NCBI GenBank assembly: GCA_031547885.1
Contig: JAVBRO010000024.1
Location: 3,996-67,995 of the forward strand
Length of the DNA stretch: 64,000 bases
Origin: UBA940 sp031547885
GTDB lineage: Bacteria > Bacteroidota > Bacteroidia > Bacteroidales > Rikenellaceae
Reading direction: 5' to 3'
Shown: positions 9,330-18,591 of the stretch, piece after piece
Layout of the letters: each line of letters opens with the position of its first letter
Position numbering within the stretch: the stretch's first letter is position 1
Notes under the pieces: model-generated
Database searches by the model: none
What the model was told of the DNA's origin: nothing
What the model saw: the letters and a program-made list of their open reading frames with translations, nothing else
Made by a program: the position numbers and the translations under genes

Positions 9330-10712
9330 TTAATAAACAAGCTTTATGTCGTCTATATACCAGCGTCCCGCTTTGATCTTGTTGTCGGCGGTGAACCAGC
9401 TGTCGGCGGTGGAGATGAAGAGAGCCGCATCGGTCTGGGCGCCCGGATTCGGGATCACGACGGTGATCTCGGTCCATGTATAGTAGGGAATGTCGAGCGA
9501 AAAATATTTTTTCGTCGAGATGTTGATATTTGCCAGAGTTCCCCTCGATATCCAGAAACCGTCGTTCTTTTTGCATATTCCCACCATTCCCTGGTCGGGC
9601 GCGGTCGTCCATATCCCGACTTTGCAGGTAAGGAGCATGTCATAGCCGGTCGGTATGGTCAGCACGGGCGAAATTATGTTGCCGGGCTGTCCGTCGGCAT
9701 TTTCGGCCGCTGCGCCAAACTGCATGTAACCCGGGCACATATAATTCAGGTATCCGGTCCATCCGGTCATGCCGATCGCGGTGTAGAATGCCGAGTTGCC
9801 GTTGCGCACGGTGGATGTGATACCGCCGATGCTCGCGTTGGTCCCGGCGGTTACGCTCACCGTCGCGTTGCTCAGGCTCAGGTTGCCGACGGTCTTGTCA
9901 TTGGAAGTGACGCCCGCCTTCTGGCCGATGCAGTCGCCGCCCCACGGGAAGAGTGCGAAATCCTGGCTGACGAGCGGGGTTTCGTTGCCTTCGGCGTCGA
10001 AGCCCGCCCTTACGATAGTGGAAGCGCTGCCGAATTCCGTCACATCCCCCTCGCCGTCGTCGGCTTTTATGGTGAAAGTGACGATACCCTGTTTGGTGCC
10101 GGTGCCGGTGACGGGCACTTCGATATAACCGCTTCCCGAGGTCATGATGGTGTATTTGCCCGAAGCCGCGGTGAGACCGGTCCCGCCGGCCTGCGTTACG
10201 GTGATGGTGTACTCTTCACCGCCAAGGGCCTTGGCGTAGGGGATGCGCAGTTTGGCATCTGCAGCCTCGCCCAATTTGAATATGCCGGAAATGTCGAAAG
10301 GCTGTCCGCTCGGGAGCGGCTTCCATTCGAATATCCCGTTCTCCTGGGTGATCTTGATCTCGACGTTCTGCTCGCCAGAGCCATGCAGGTATATGCTGGC
10401 GTAGCGTTCGGCGTCGGTATTCTGGTCGCATGTGACCGTGATCTTCTGGTAGACGGCGGGATCGCCCTGCCCCGAGGTCTGGTCGACGTGCACCCACTCG
10501 GTAGTGTTGGTCCACTGCCGGCTGTCGGGTTTGTCGCTGATGTACCACTCCCCCGTAGCGCGGATGGTGAACGAGTTGCTCGATTCCATGTACGAGAAAC
10601 TCATATCGCGCAGGTTGCGTTTCAGGAACTCGTCCCCGTCGTCCTTACATCCGGCGAGGGCGCATATCCCCGCAAGCGCGAGAAATATAGTCAGATTGTG
10701 GAAAAATTTCAT
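9330..10712 (-). CDS. BACON-domain surface lipoprotein with a C-terminal beta module
   Basis: Lipobox Cys22 followed by KDDGDE. A BACON-like domain (about residues 35-125, ending in an EIKITQENG-type strand) is followed by a middle beta region and a C-terminal module (about 275-460) that resembles the repeated module of the 1351-residue lipoprotein downstream. BACON domains are usually glycan- or mucin-associated in Bacteroidetes; no enzyme motif is present. First gene of a two-gene operon divergent from susC. Its promoter is of the housekeeping type (10828-10835), not the sigma-locus element, so this operon may be expressed without sigma activation. Confidence 0.75.
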   Translation of the reverse strand: MKFFHNLTIFLALAGICALAGCKDDGDEFLKRNLRDMSFSYMESSNSFTIRATGEWYISDKPDSRQWTNTTEWVHVDQTSGQGDPAVYQKITVTCDQNTDAERYASIYLHGSGEQNVEIKITQENGIFEWKPLPSGQPFDISGIFKLGEAADAKLRIPYAKALGGEEYTITVTQAGGTGLTAASGKYTIMTSGSGYIEVPVTGTGTKQGIVTFTIKADDGEGDVTEFGSASTIVRAGFDAEGNETPLVSQDFALFPWGGDCIGQKAGVTSNDKTVGNLSLSNATVSVTAGTNASIGGITSTVRNGNSAFYTAIGMTGWTGYLNYMCPGYMQFGAAAENADGQPGNIISPVLTIPTGYDMLLTCKVGIWTTAPDQGMVGICKKNDGFWISRGTLANINISTKKYFSLDIPYYTWTEITVVIPNPGAQTDAALFISTADSWFTADNKIKAGRWYIDDIKLVY

Positions 10713-10827
10713 AATGATAAATCGTTAGTTAGATTTTAACCAATAAAAGAATAAGAAACCGACACCGGACTCGCCCGGACTCAATTTCCTACACGGTTTA
10801 CTAACGATAGTGAATGACTTGCAACTA

Positions 10828-10835
10828 CAAATATA
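10828..10835 (-). promoter_or_regulatory. Housekeeping -7 box (TATATTTG) for the lipoprotein operon
   Basis: TATATTTG on the minus strand, with CTTG 18 bases upstream as a weak -33 element. It predicts a leader of about 110 nt for the BACON/FN3 operon. Confidence 0.5.
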
Positions 10836-10956
10836 ATGATTATTTTAAAACTCCAAGCGATTTTTGAAAATTTTTTACAACCCGGTCCCGTTTTTCCGCA
10901 TACCTTAATAAACATGTAATAAAAAGTTTGGATTATAGAAATAAAAGCCCCGTTTC

Positions 10957-10985
10957 TTTGGGTAGTTTTTCGGCGGCGCTTGTAT
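10957..10985 (+). promoter_or_regulatory. Candidate ECF-sigma promoter of susC
   Basis: TTTGGGTAG (10957-10965), 16-base spacer, GTAT (10982-10985); same geometry as the elements of fecR and the phosphodiesterase gene. It lies 271 bases before the susC start codon. Confidence 0.7.
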
Positions 10986-11256
10986 CTAATGTGAAGGACG
11001 GAAAGACGTCGGATACTACAAGCCTTAAAACCTAATATAAACTCCTAAACCCAGAATTATCTCAATATGATCACCTGATTTTTTCATTGCACACCAGTAC
11101 TACCCGGTTTTTTCTGACGACGGATGACTTGCAAGGTTCTGTCTGACGGTTGAGAACGAATATTTTCAGAAGCCCGCCCCACCGAGGGACGGCGTTTCGA
11201 TATTTTTTTGTTTCCGGCGGCAGGGATTAATCCATAGAAATAAACCGAAGAGACTT

Positions 11257-14200
11257 ATGAATAAAATACTCTACAAAGCACTATGCCTGGCCTTGGGACT
11301 TTGCTGCGCGGCCTTCCAGGGTTACGCATCCGGAGAAGAGTTCCAGCCTCCGCAGTCCTACGACCTGAATCTGTCTTATTCCAAGACCAACCTGAAAACC
11401 GTTGCCGGCGCCATTACCGAACAGATCGGGGTCGTGTTCTCATACGAGATCGCGCTCGGCGATTACGCAATGGAAAATGTCTATGTCAAAAAACAGGGCG
11501 CGGACCTCGAAGAGATACTTTCGGCCGTCTTCACGCCCCATGGCATAAGCCACCACACCGTCGACAAGGTGGTGGTGCTGACCCGCGGCACACAGCCTGC
11601 ACAGGCCCAGACTCCGCAGCAACAGCAGAAAACAGAAATTAAAGGGACCGTCAGCGACAACGCCGGGAACCCTATGATCGGCGTCACAGTCAATGTCAAA
11701 GGGACGCTGACCACCGTCATTACCAACATAGACGGCAACTACGCCATCATGGCCGACAAGGCTTCCGTTCTTGCATTTTCGTATGTAGGCTATCGCGCCC
11801 ACGAAGAGACAGTCGGACAGCGCAGCCTTATCAACGTGACCTTGCAGGAAGACCAGCTTGTGTTGGATGAAGTAGTCGTGGTGGGTTACGGTACGCTGAA
11901 GAAGCGCAATATCGTCGGCGCGGTCGAAAGCATATCGGGCGAAGCCCTGGAGGACCGTCCCAACGCCAACATCACCCGCTCGCTGCAGGGACAGATCCCG
12001 GGGCTGAACATCGTCCAGTTGGACGGTAAGTCCTCCCACCAGGGAGAGGTGACGATCCGCGGCGTCAACAACAATTTCAAGGCGCGTGTGACCGACGGCC
12101 AGAAAAACAACAAGCTAGGCCAGGGCGGCGGCGCGCTGGTGCTGATCGACGGAGCCGAAGGGGACATGGGTTCGGTGAACCCCAACGACATAGCGTCTAT
12201 ATCGGTGCTCAAGGACGCTTCGTCGGCGGCCGTTTACGGTGCGCGCGGCGCATTCGGTGTCATCCTCATCACCACCAAGAACCCTGAAAAGGGCAAGGTG
12301 CTCGTCAGTTACTCCGGCAACGTGTCGGTACACCGCCGTACGGTCATCTGGGAGGACAATGTCGTGACCGATCCCGTGCAGTGGGTCGACGCTTTCCGCG
12401 AATCCTATCTCAACTCATCCCCCACTGCGACCGTGCCGTCGATGTTCAACAACTACATGCCTTACTCCAATTCGTGGTTCGACGAGCTGAAATCGCGCAA
12501 TGCAGACCCCACGATGGACAATTATGCCATCGACTCGAACGGCGACTACCAGTATTACGGCAACACCAACTGGCTCAAGGAGCTGCTCCGTCCGGCCAAC
12601 TACTCCACCACCCACTCGCTGAGCGTCCAGGGCGGCCGCGAGGGTGTCAGTTTTTATGTGTCGGGGCGCTACTACACCCAGGACGGCATCTACAAGGTGG
12701 GCGAAGAGAAGTACAATAAGTATAACCTCCGCGCCAAGGGGTCCATCCGTATCCGCAAATGGCTGACGCTGGACAACAACACCAGCATGCTGAACAGTTT
12801 CTACCACCAGCCGATGGTCCACTACGGCCAGAACGTGATAACGCGCCAGTTGGACACCTTCGCATATCCTTTCTCACTGCTCAGGAACCCCGACGGTACA
12901 TGGACCCAGACAGCCGCCAAAACCGGTTTCGCGGCCTTTGCCGAAGGCACTTCATGGCAGGAGAACAAGGACCTGGACATAGCCAACACCACGACACTCA
13001 ATTTCCACATCCTCCCCGAGGTGCTGAAGATCACGGCCGACTTCACCTACAAAGGCGAACGCTCGACGCGCGACCGCATGACCAACCTCTACACGTACTA
13101 TACGGGGGTGAACGTCTCGGGACAGGACAACAGCTATTCCGACCTCGAGAACTGGAACTACATAAGGAACTATATCTCGACCAACATCGTGGGTACCTAC
13201 ACCCCGAAACTGAAGGAGAAGCACGACCTGAACGTCGTCGCCGGTTGGAACCTCGAGGACTACGACTACCGTGCCCAGAAGACCTACCGCCAGGGCAATC
13301 TTTATCCCACCAAGCCCAGCTTCACGCTTATGGACGGCGAATACTACACGACCACTTCGGACGGTTACACATGGGGGCTGGTCGGTTTTTTCGGACGTGT
13401 CAACTACGCTTTCGACAACCGCTACCTGATCGAAGTGAGCGCACGCTACGACGGTTCGTCTAAATTCCCGGCAAATTCGCAGTGGGGCTTCTTCCCGTCG
13501 GCATCCCTCGGGTGGCGTCTCTCCGAAGAGCCGTGGTTCAAGCCTGTCGCCGGCCGATGGCTGAACGAGTTTAAAGTACGCGGCAGTATCGGTTCGCTGG
13601 GCAACGCCAACATCGACCCCTACCAGTACCTCGAAACCATGGCCGCTACGACGGACGCTTCGATAGCCAAGTCGTCGGTGATAATCAACGGGAAGAACGT
13701 GGCGTACACATCCGTTCCGAACCTCATTCCCGACGACATCACATGGGAAAAGGTGACGACATACAACATCGGCCTCGATCTCGAGTTCCTGCACAACCGC
13801 CTCACGTTTACGGGCGACTACTACCGCCGCAACACCACCGACCTATATACCGTGGGCCCGAACCTGCCGCAAGTGCTGGGGAGCGCCGCTCCATTTGGCA
13901 ACTACGCCAGCCTGAAAACCCTCGGATGGGAACTGAGTCTGGGCTGGCGCGACTCGTTCGACCTGGGCGGCAAGCGCTTCAACTACAGCGCCAAGGCGAT
14001 GCTGTGGGACAGCCGCAGTTGGATCACCGATTACTACAACGAGACGGGCGACCTGACCACATACTACACAGGGATGGAGATCGGCGAGATATGGGGTTTC
14101 CGCACGGCGGGCCTCTACGCCAGCAACTCCGACGCCCTGGACGGCCCTGCCTACAACTTCTTTAAGAACGGCGAGATGTTCCGCGCATATGCGGGCGACC

Positions 14201-14892
14201 TCCGTTTCGTGGATGTGAACGGCGACGGCATCATGACCAAAGGCAGCCGCACCCTCTCGGACCACGGAGACATGGAGATCATCGGCAACGCCTCGCCGCG
14301 GTACCTCTACAGCCTGAACGTCTCGGCTAACTGGAACGGCATCGGCATCTCGATGCTGTGGCAGGGGGTCGGCCAGCGCGACTGGTATCCCTGGACCGAG
14401 TCGGGTTTCTTCTGGGGTAAATGGAACCGCGCCTACAACGCTACGATGAAGACCCAGACCGGCGACAACGTCGTCAAGGTCGACAAGAGTACCGATAACT
14501 GGACGGTGACCAACATGGACAAGAATCCCTACTGGTCGCGCCTGGTGTCGCTCGCCGCAAACCGCAACGACGGCCCGCTCACGTGGGAGAACGACCACTA
14601 CCTGCAGGATGCTTCGTACATCCGCCTCAAGAACATCACGGTCGATTACACCTTCCCGAAACACATCTGCAAAAAGATAGGTCTCGAAAGCCTCCGGGTC
14701 TACGTGTCGGGGGAAAACCTCTTCACGGCATCTCCCATGTTCAAATACACCAAAATGTTCGACCCGGAAGTCATCACCAGCGGCGACACCGACTTTGCCG
14801 CCAGTACGAACTCCGGCCTCAACGGCACCGGGCAAGGCTACTCCTATCCCATGCTCAAGAGTCTCACACTGGGCCTGAATTTAACATTTTAA
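11257..14892 (+). CDS. SusC/RagA-family TonB-dependent transporter with STN domain
   Basis: 1211 residues: signal peptide (about 1-25), STN signalling domain (about 38-95), carboxypeptidase-regulatory-like domain (about 129-215, with GTVSDNAGNPMIGVTVNVKG), TonB box region with the typical LDEVVVVGYG, plug (about 220-345) and a 22-strand-type outer-membrane barrel ending in aromatic-rich strands (final residues TLGLNLTF). It imports large substrates with SusD using TonB energy. The STN domain is the feature that couples such transporters to a FecR/ECF pair, and both partners are encoded at 3504-5116. First gene of a susC-susD-phosphoesterase operon; susD begins 12 bases after its stop. Confidence 0.95.
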   Translation: MNKILYKALCLALGLCCAAFQGYASGEEFQPPQSYDLNLSYSKTNLKTVAGAITEQIGVVFSYEIALGDYAMENVYVKKQGADLEEILSAVFTPHGISHHTVDKVVVLTRGTQPAQAQTPQQQQKTEIKGTVSDNAGNPMIGVTVNVKGTLTTVITNIDGNYAIMADKASVLAFSYVGYRAHEETVGQRSLINVTLQEDQLVLDEVVVVGYGTLKKRNIVGAVESISGEALEDRPNANITRSLQGQIPGLNIVQLDGKSSHQGEVTIRGVNNNFKARVTDGQKNNKLGQGGGALVLIDGAEGDMGSVNPNDIASISVLKDASSAAVYGARGAFGVILITTKNPEKGKVLVSYSGNVSVHRRTVIWEDNVVTDPVQWVDAFRESYLNSSPTATVPSMFNNYMPYSNSWFDELKSRNADPTMDNYAIDSNGDYQYYGNTNWLKELLRPANYSTTHSLSVQGGREGVSFYVSGRYYTQDGIYKVGEEKYNKYNLRAKGSIRIRKWLTLDNNTSMLNSFYHQPMVHYGQNVITRQLDTFAYPFSLLRNPDGTWTQTAAKTGFAAFAEGTSWQENKDLDIANTTTLNFHILPEVLKITADFTYKGERSTRDRMTNLYTYYTGVNVSGQDNSYSDLENWNYIRNYISTNIVGTYTPKLKEKHDLNVVAGWNLEDYDYRAQKTYRQGNLYPTKPSFTLMDGEYYTTTSDGYTWGLVGFFGRVNYAFDNRYLIEVSARYDGSSKFPANSQWGFFPSASLGWRLSEEPWFKPVAGRWLNEFKVRGSIGSLGNANIDPYQYLETMAATTDASIAKSSVIINGKNVAYTSVPNLIPDDITWEKVTTYNIGLDLEFLHNRLTFTGDYYRRNTTDLYTVGPNLPQVLGSAAPFGNYASLKTLGWELSLGWRDSFDLGGKRFNYSAKAMLWDSRSWITDYYNETGDLTTYYTGMEIGEIWGFRTAGLYASNSDALDGPAYNFFKNGEMFRAYAGDLRFVDVNGDGIMTKGSRTLSDHGDMEIIGNASPRYLYSLNVSANWNGIGISMLWQGVGQRDWYPWTESGFFWGKWNRAYNATMKTQTGDNVVKVDKSTDNWTVTNMDKNPYWSRLVSLAANRNDGPLTWENDHYLQDASYIRLKNITVDYTFPKHICKKIGLESLRVYVSGENLFTASPMFKYTKMFDPEVITSGDTDFAASTNSGLNGTGQGYSYPMLKSLTLGLNLTF

Positions 14893-14904
14893 CCGACCGA
14901 CATC

Positions 14905-16740
14905 ATGAAAAGAATAGCATTATATACGCTGATAACCGTCGCCGCGGCAGGCATGACGGCCTGTGAGAATTTCCTCAGCCGGGACACCTACGACAAGATA
15001 AGCAGCGACGAGTTCTGGAAATCGGAGACCGACCTCGAACTCTACGCCAACGGTTTCATACAGAAGATGATCCCCTCGGCGTCCGATATCACGCGCGGCG
15101 ATATTTCGTCGGACATATGCGCGGTGGCGCTTCCGGGCGACCTGGTGCGTCCCGACGGCAACATCTCGCCCGACAACCAGGGCGGATGGAGCGAAAGCAG
15201 CTGGACCGACCTGCGCCGTGTCAACTACATGCTCGACAACATGCCCAAATGCAAGGGCAAAGTGAGCGACGCGGTCTACAACCACTACGAAGGCGTCGCC
15301 AGGTTCTGGAGAGCGTGGTTCTACTACGGCAAGATACGCACTTTCGGCGCCGTGCCCTGGTACGACTACACCATCCAGGCCAGCGACTACACATCACTGA
15401 TGAAGCCGCGCGACAGCCGCGAAGTCGTCATGGACAAGGTTCTGGAAGACCTCACTTTTGCCGCCGTGAACTGCCTCGCCGACAGCAAGTACACCCAGGG
15501 ATCGGCCCTGATAAACAAATGGACCGCCTTGGCGTTCAAGTCGCGTGTGTGCCTCTACGAAGGGACTTTCCGCAAGTATCATCCGCGCGACCCGTCGTTC
15601 GACAAACCGTGGGACAACAGCACCTACAACGCCAACGACAAGTTCCTGCGTGAAGCCGCCGCGGCCGCAAAAGAAATTATGGACAAGGGACCTTTCTCGC
15701 TGGTTACGGGCAATGTGACCACGGCCTACCGTTCGCTTTTCACCAGTGCCGGGCTAAACACCCAGGAGGTGATATTCGGACGCGAGTTCAGCAAGGAGCT
15801 CTCGGCTTTCCACGACACAAGCTGGTGGTACTACTCGTCGACCTACGGCAGTAAAGTGAGCATGACCAAACAGTTCATGAACACCTACCTGACCACGGCG
15901 GGAACCCCGTTCACGAGCGTCGCCAACTACAAGAGCATCGATTTCATCGGCGAGTTCACCAACCGCGACGCGCGAATGGTGCAGACGGTCATAAATCCTA
16001 CCTACAAGATGACCATAAGCGGGCGCACGGACCTCTACTGCCCCAACTGGAAAGTAACCCGCACGGGCTACCATCCCATCAAATGGAGCATCGACAATGA
16101 CGCCGACCGGGTGCTCAGCACGACCGCCAGTTGGAACTCTCTGCCGATCATACGCTATGCCGAGGTGCTGCTCAACTATGCCGAGGCTAAGGCCGAACTG
16201 GGTGAAATGGATGCTGCCGTATGGGCCCAGACCATGACCCCGCTCCGCAGCCGCGCGGGCGTCGCTTCGGTGGTCCCGACTGCAGCCGACCCCTATATGG
16301 AAGAGTATTTCATGAGCACGATAACCGACAGGTGGATACTCGAAGTACGCCGCGAGAGGGGGATCGAGCTCTGCCTCGAAATGGGAATCCGCTGGGACGA
16401 CGTGATGCGCTGGCACATGGGCGACCTGCTTGCGAGCGACAACAAGCCGTGGAAAGGGATCTACATCGGGAACACAAGCTATTCCTACGACTACACGCAC
16501 AACAGCAAGGACGACAGCGGCAATCCGGTCCCCGACTTCTACATCAAGCCGGGCGAGGATACCGAACATTCGATAGCCATCTCCAACACCGGGCAGAACC
16601 AGACCTTCTCGCTCGATGCGGACGGCAATATCGTGTGGGAGTACAAGCGCGTGTGGGCTGAAAAGAAGTACCTGCGCCCCATTCCGCAGTCGGCCATCAC
16701 CCGCAACCCCAACCTCGAGCAAAATGCTTACTGGAAATAA
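14905..16740 (+). CDS. SusD/RagB-family outer-membrane substrate-binding lipoprotein
   Basis: Lipobox Cys20 (ENF follows). 611 residues with the SusD fold signals: N-terminal FLSRDTYD, the helical TPR-like core (YEGVARFWRAWFYYGKI), and the C-terminal RYAEVLLNYAEAK plus WWE-type region (EVRRERGIELCLE). SusD caps the SusC barrel and binds the substrate at the cell surface. The specificity cannot be read, but the next gene encodes a phosphoesterase, hinting at a phosphorylated ligand. Confidence 0.95.
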   Translation: MKRIALYTLITVAAAGMTACENFLSRDTYDKISSDEFWKSETDLELYANGFIQKMIPSASDITRGDISSDICAVALPGDLVRPDGNISPDNQGGWSESSWTDLRRVNYMLDNMPKCKGKVSDAVYNHYEGVARFWRAWFYYGKIRTFGAVPWYDYTIQASDYTSLMKPRDSREVVMDKVLEDLTFAAVNCLADSKYTQGSALINKWTALAFKSRVCLYEGTFRKYHPRDPSFDKPWDNSTYNANDKFLREAAAAAKEIMDKGPFSLVTGNVTTAYRSLFTSAGLNTQEVIFGREFSKELSAFHDTSWWYYSSTYGSKVSMTKQFMNTYLTTAGTPFTSVANYKSIDFIGEFTNRDARMVQTVINPTYKMTISGRTDLYCPNWKVTRTGYHPIKWSIDNDADRVLSTTASWNSLPIIRYAEVLLNYAEAKAELGEMDAAVWAQTMTPLRSRAGVASVVPTAADPYMEEYFMSTITDRWILEVRRERGIELCLEMGIRWDDVMRWHMGDLLASDNKPWKGIYIGNTSYSYDYTHNSKDDSGNPVPDFYIKPGEDTEHSIAISNTGQNQTFSLDADGNIVWEYKRVWAEKKYLRPIPQSAITRNPNLEQNAYWK

Positions 16741-16764
16741 ACGCGGATAATAAAAACTACAGAT

Positions 16765-18357
16765 ATGAAGAAAAAATTCTTATTATTATGCTGTCTGCTC
16801 GGCGCCGTCATGCTGGGCTGCGGCAACAATGAGGTCACTCCGGTAGACCCGGACCAGGAAACCCAGGTCAACGGGACCGAACTGGCCGAAAATACCACTC
16901 TGTACGGACTCATCAAGGATACTTCGGGTAGTCCGGTCCAGGGAGTGGTGGTCTCGGACGGCTACGGCTGTGCGGTCACCGACGCCAACGGAGTCTACCA
17001 ACTGGAACGCTACAAAAAGGCACGTTTCGTATTCTACAGCACTCCGGCCGGCTACGAGATCAACACCACCGAAACCAATAACCCGCTCTTCTTCGAGAGG
17101 ATCGTCCATAAGAACATGGCCGACCGCCACGACTTCACGCTGAAGCCTCTGGCGGCCGCGGAGAACGATTTCACGCTGCTGTGCATCGCCGACCCGCAGT
17201 GCGCGTCCACGTCGGACATCACCCGCTACGTCAACGAATCCATTCCTGACGTCGAGGCCACGGTCGAAAGCTACAAGACCAAAGGCAAGACGACCTACGG
17301 GATGACGCTCGGCGATATCGTTTTCGACACGCCCGACCTGTGGAGCAATATGAAGGAGTCGATGTCCAACCTCAATGTCACCATCTTCCAGACGATAGGC
17401 AACCACGACCACCTTAAGTCCGAGAAATCCGACGACAAGGCGATCGAGAACTATGAGGCGCAGTACGGCCCGGCCAACTATTCGTTCAACCGCGGGAGCG
17501 CCCATATCATTTCGATGGACAACGTCCTCTATCACGGCAAGGGCACCGGTGCTTCGTCTAACTATAACGGCGGCATCAGCGACCTGCAGCTCGAATGGCT
17601 GAAGCAGGACCTCTCGCACGTAGGCAAGGACAAACTGGTGATATTCTGCGCCCACATACCTTTCCGGGGCGGAACCAGCGTGTCTGACGAAAGCTACAGC
17701 AACCACGCGGCGGTACTGAACCTGCTTTCGGAATTCGCCGAAGCGCATATCATGATCGGCCACACCCACTACCAGCAGAAGTACACCCACACGGTGAACG
17801 GCAAAACCATCCGGGAGCATATCCACGGCGCCGTCTGCGGCGGCTGGTGGACGGCGAACCTATGTGTGGACGGCACGCCCAACGGCTACGGTGTCTATGA
17901 GATATCGGGAAACACTGTAAAGAACGGTTATTACAAATCGACCAACAAGGATGCCGATTACCAGATCCGCGCCTACCAGGGCAGCCAGGTCTTCGGTAAA
18001 TCGGGAAGCACTACCTTCAGTTGGGGGGCCAACACCGCCGCCATGAACAACGAGAAGTGCATAGTCGCCAATATCTGGAACTCGGACACCAACTGGAACG
18101 TGACCCTGTGGCAGGACGGCGCCCAGGTCGGTGCGATGACCCGCGCCACCACCTACGATTACTGGGCCTACGCCTACCATGTGCTTTACTACAGCAAATC
18201 GGTCGGTGGAACATGGGGCAAGAGTCTCAACCATTTTTATTACGCCAATTTGAAAACGGGCTCTGCCGAGACCGCCAATTTCGAGATAGTCGCGAAGGAC
18301 ACAATGGGCAACACCTATCGCACTTCGACTCTGCAGACAGATTTCATAGGGTTTTAG
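16765..18357 (+). CDS. Calcineurin-like metallophosphoesterase lipoprotein
   Basis: Lipobox Cys19. Three-part architecture known from Bacteroidetes: an N-terminal carboxypeptidase-regulatory-like domain (about 45-130, LYGLIKDTSGSPVQGVVVSD), the calcineurin-like phosphoesterase core (about 135-360) and a C-terminal beta domain (about 370-525). Metal and catalytic motifs are complete: IADPQ near 142, GDIVFD near 182, GNHDH near 212, CAHIP near 295 and GHTHY near 331. Such enzymes cleave phosphomonoesters or phosphodiesters with two metal ions. Third gene of the susC operon (24 bases after susD), followed by a strong terminator. With the GDPD lipoprotein it gives the locus two phosphoester hydrolases. 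Confidence 0.9.
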   Translation: MKKKFLLLCCLLGAVMLGCGNNEVTPVDPDQETQVNGTELAENTTLYGLIKDTSGSPVQGVVVSDGYGCAVTDANGVYQLERYKKARFVFYSTPAGYEINTTETNNPLFFERIVHKNMADRHDFTLKPLAAAENDFTLLCIADPQCASTSDITRYVNESIPDVEATVESYKTKGKTTYGMTLGDIVFDTPDLWSNMKESMSNLNVTIFQTIGNHDHLKSEKSDDKAIENYEAQYGPANYSFNRGSAHIISMDNVLYHGKGTGASSNYNGGISDLQLEWLKQDLSHVGKDKLVIFCAHIPFRGGTSVSDESYSNHAAVLNLLSEFAEAHIMIGHTHYQQKYTHTVNGKTIREHIHGAVCGGWWTANLCVDGTPNGYGVYEISGNTVKNGYYKSTNKDADYQIRAYQGSQVFGKSGSTTFSWGANTAAMNNEKCIVANIWNSDTNWNVTLWQDGAQVGAMTRATTYDYWAYAYHVLYYSKSVGGTWGKSLNHFYYANLKTGSAETANFEIVAKDTMGNTYRTSTLQTDFIGF

Positions 18358-18381
18358 GTTAGGGTTACTTTGTTTTTCAGG

Positions 18382-18417
18382 AAAATACCGCGTCCTTAAA
18401 CGGATGCGGTATTTTTT
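18382..18417 (+). terminator. intrinsic terminator of the susC operon
   Basis: A 14-bp stem with one G-T pair (18382-18395 with 18402-18415), loop of 6, then a T run. Confidence 0.85.
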
Positions 18418-18486
18418 GCTTTTATATAGACATTTATAGATTTTTCAGGTCAAAGCGTACGAAAGTCTAAAATTGAGAGATCGCCC

Positions 18487-18518
18487 TTGCGGATATCCTA
18501 AAAAGAAATCTATATTTG
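18487..18518 (+). promoter_or_regulatory. Promoter of the Kelch-type lipoprotein gene
   Basis: TATATTTG at 18511-18518 matches the -7 consensus; a TTGC/CTTG -33-like element lies about 21 bases upstream at 18486-18490. It is 73 bases before the start codon. Confidence 0.6.
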
Positions 18519-18591
18519 CCCGCATGAATCCATGGAACCCCTTGTGTCCGGATGGATTAAAAAGAGAATTCAACCAAATAACTTAAAAATC

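Larger units (their letters stand above)
10713..11256. other. Divergent intergenic region between lipoprotein operon and susC
   Basis: 544 bases without a gene. It holds the minus-strand housekeeping box at 10828-10835 and the plus-strand sigma-type element at 10957-10985. The rest (about 270 bases) would be a long 5' leader of susC; it contains GC-rich hairpin-capable sequence around 11175-11200 followed by a T7 run near 11205-11211. An 11-base direct repeat (ATGACTTGCAA at 10813 and 11123) is present but may be chance. Confidence 0.6.

Noticed and set aside
10813..11133. 11-base direct repeat ATGACTTGCAA at 10813 and 11123
   Set aside because: Only two copies with no symmetry and no matching spacing to either promoter; may be chance.
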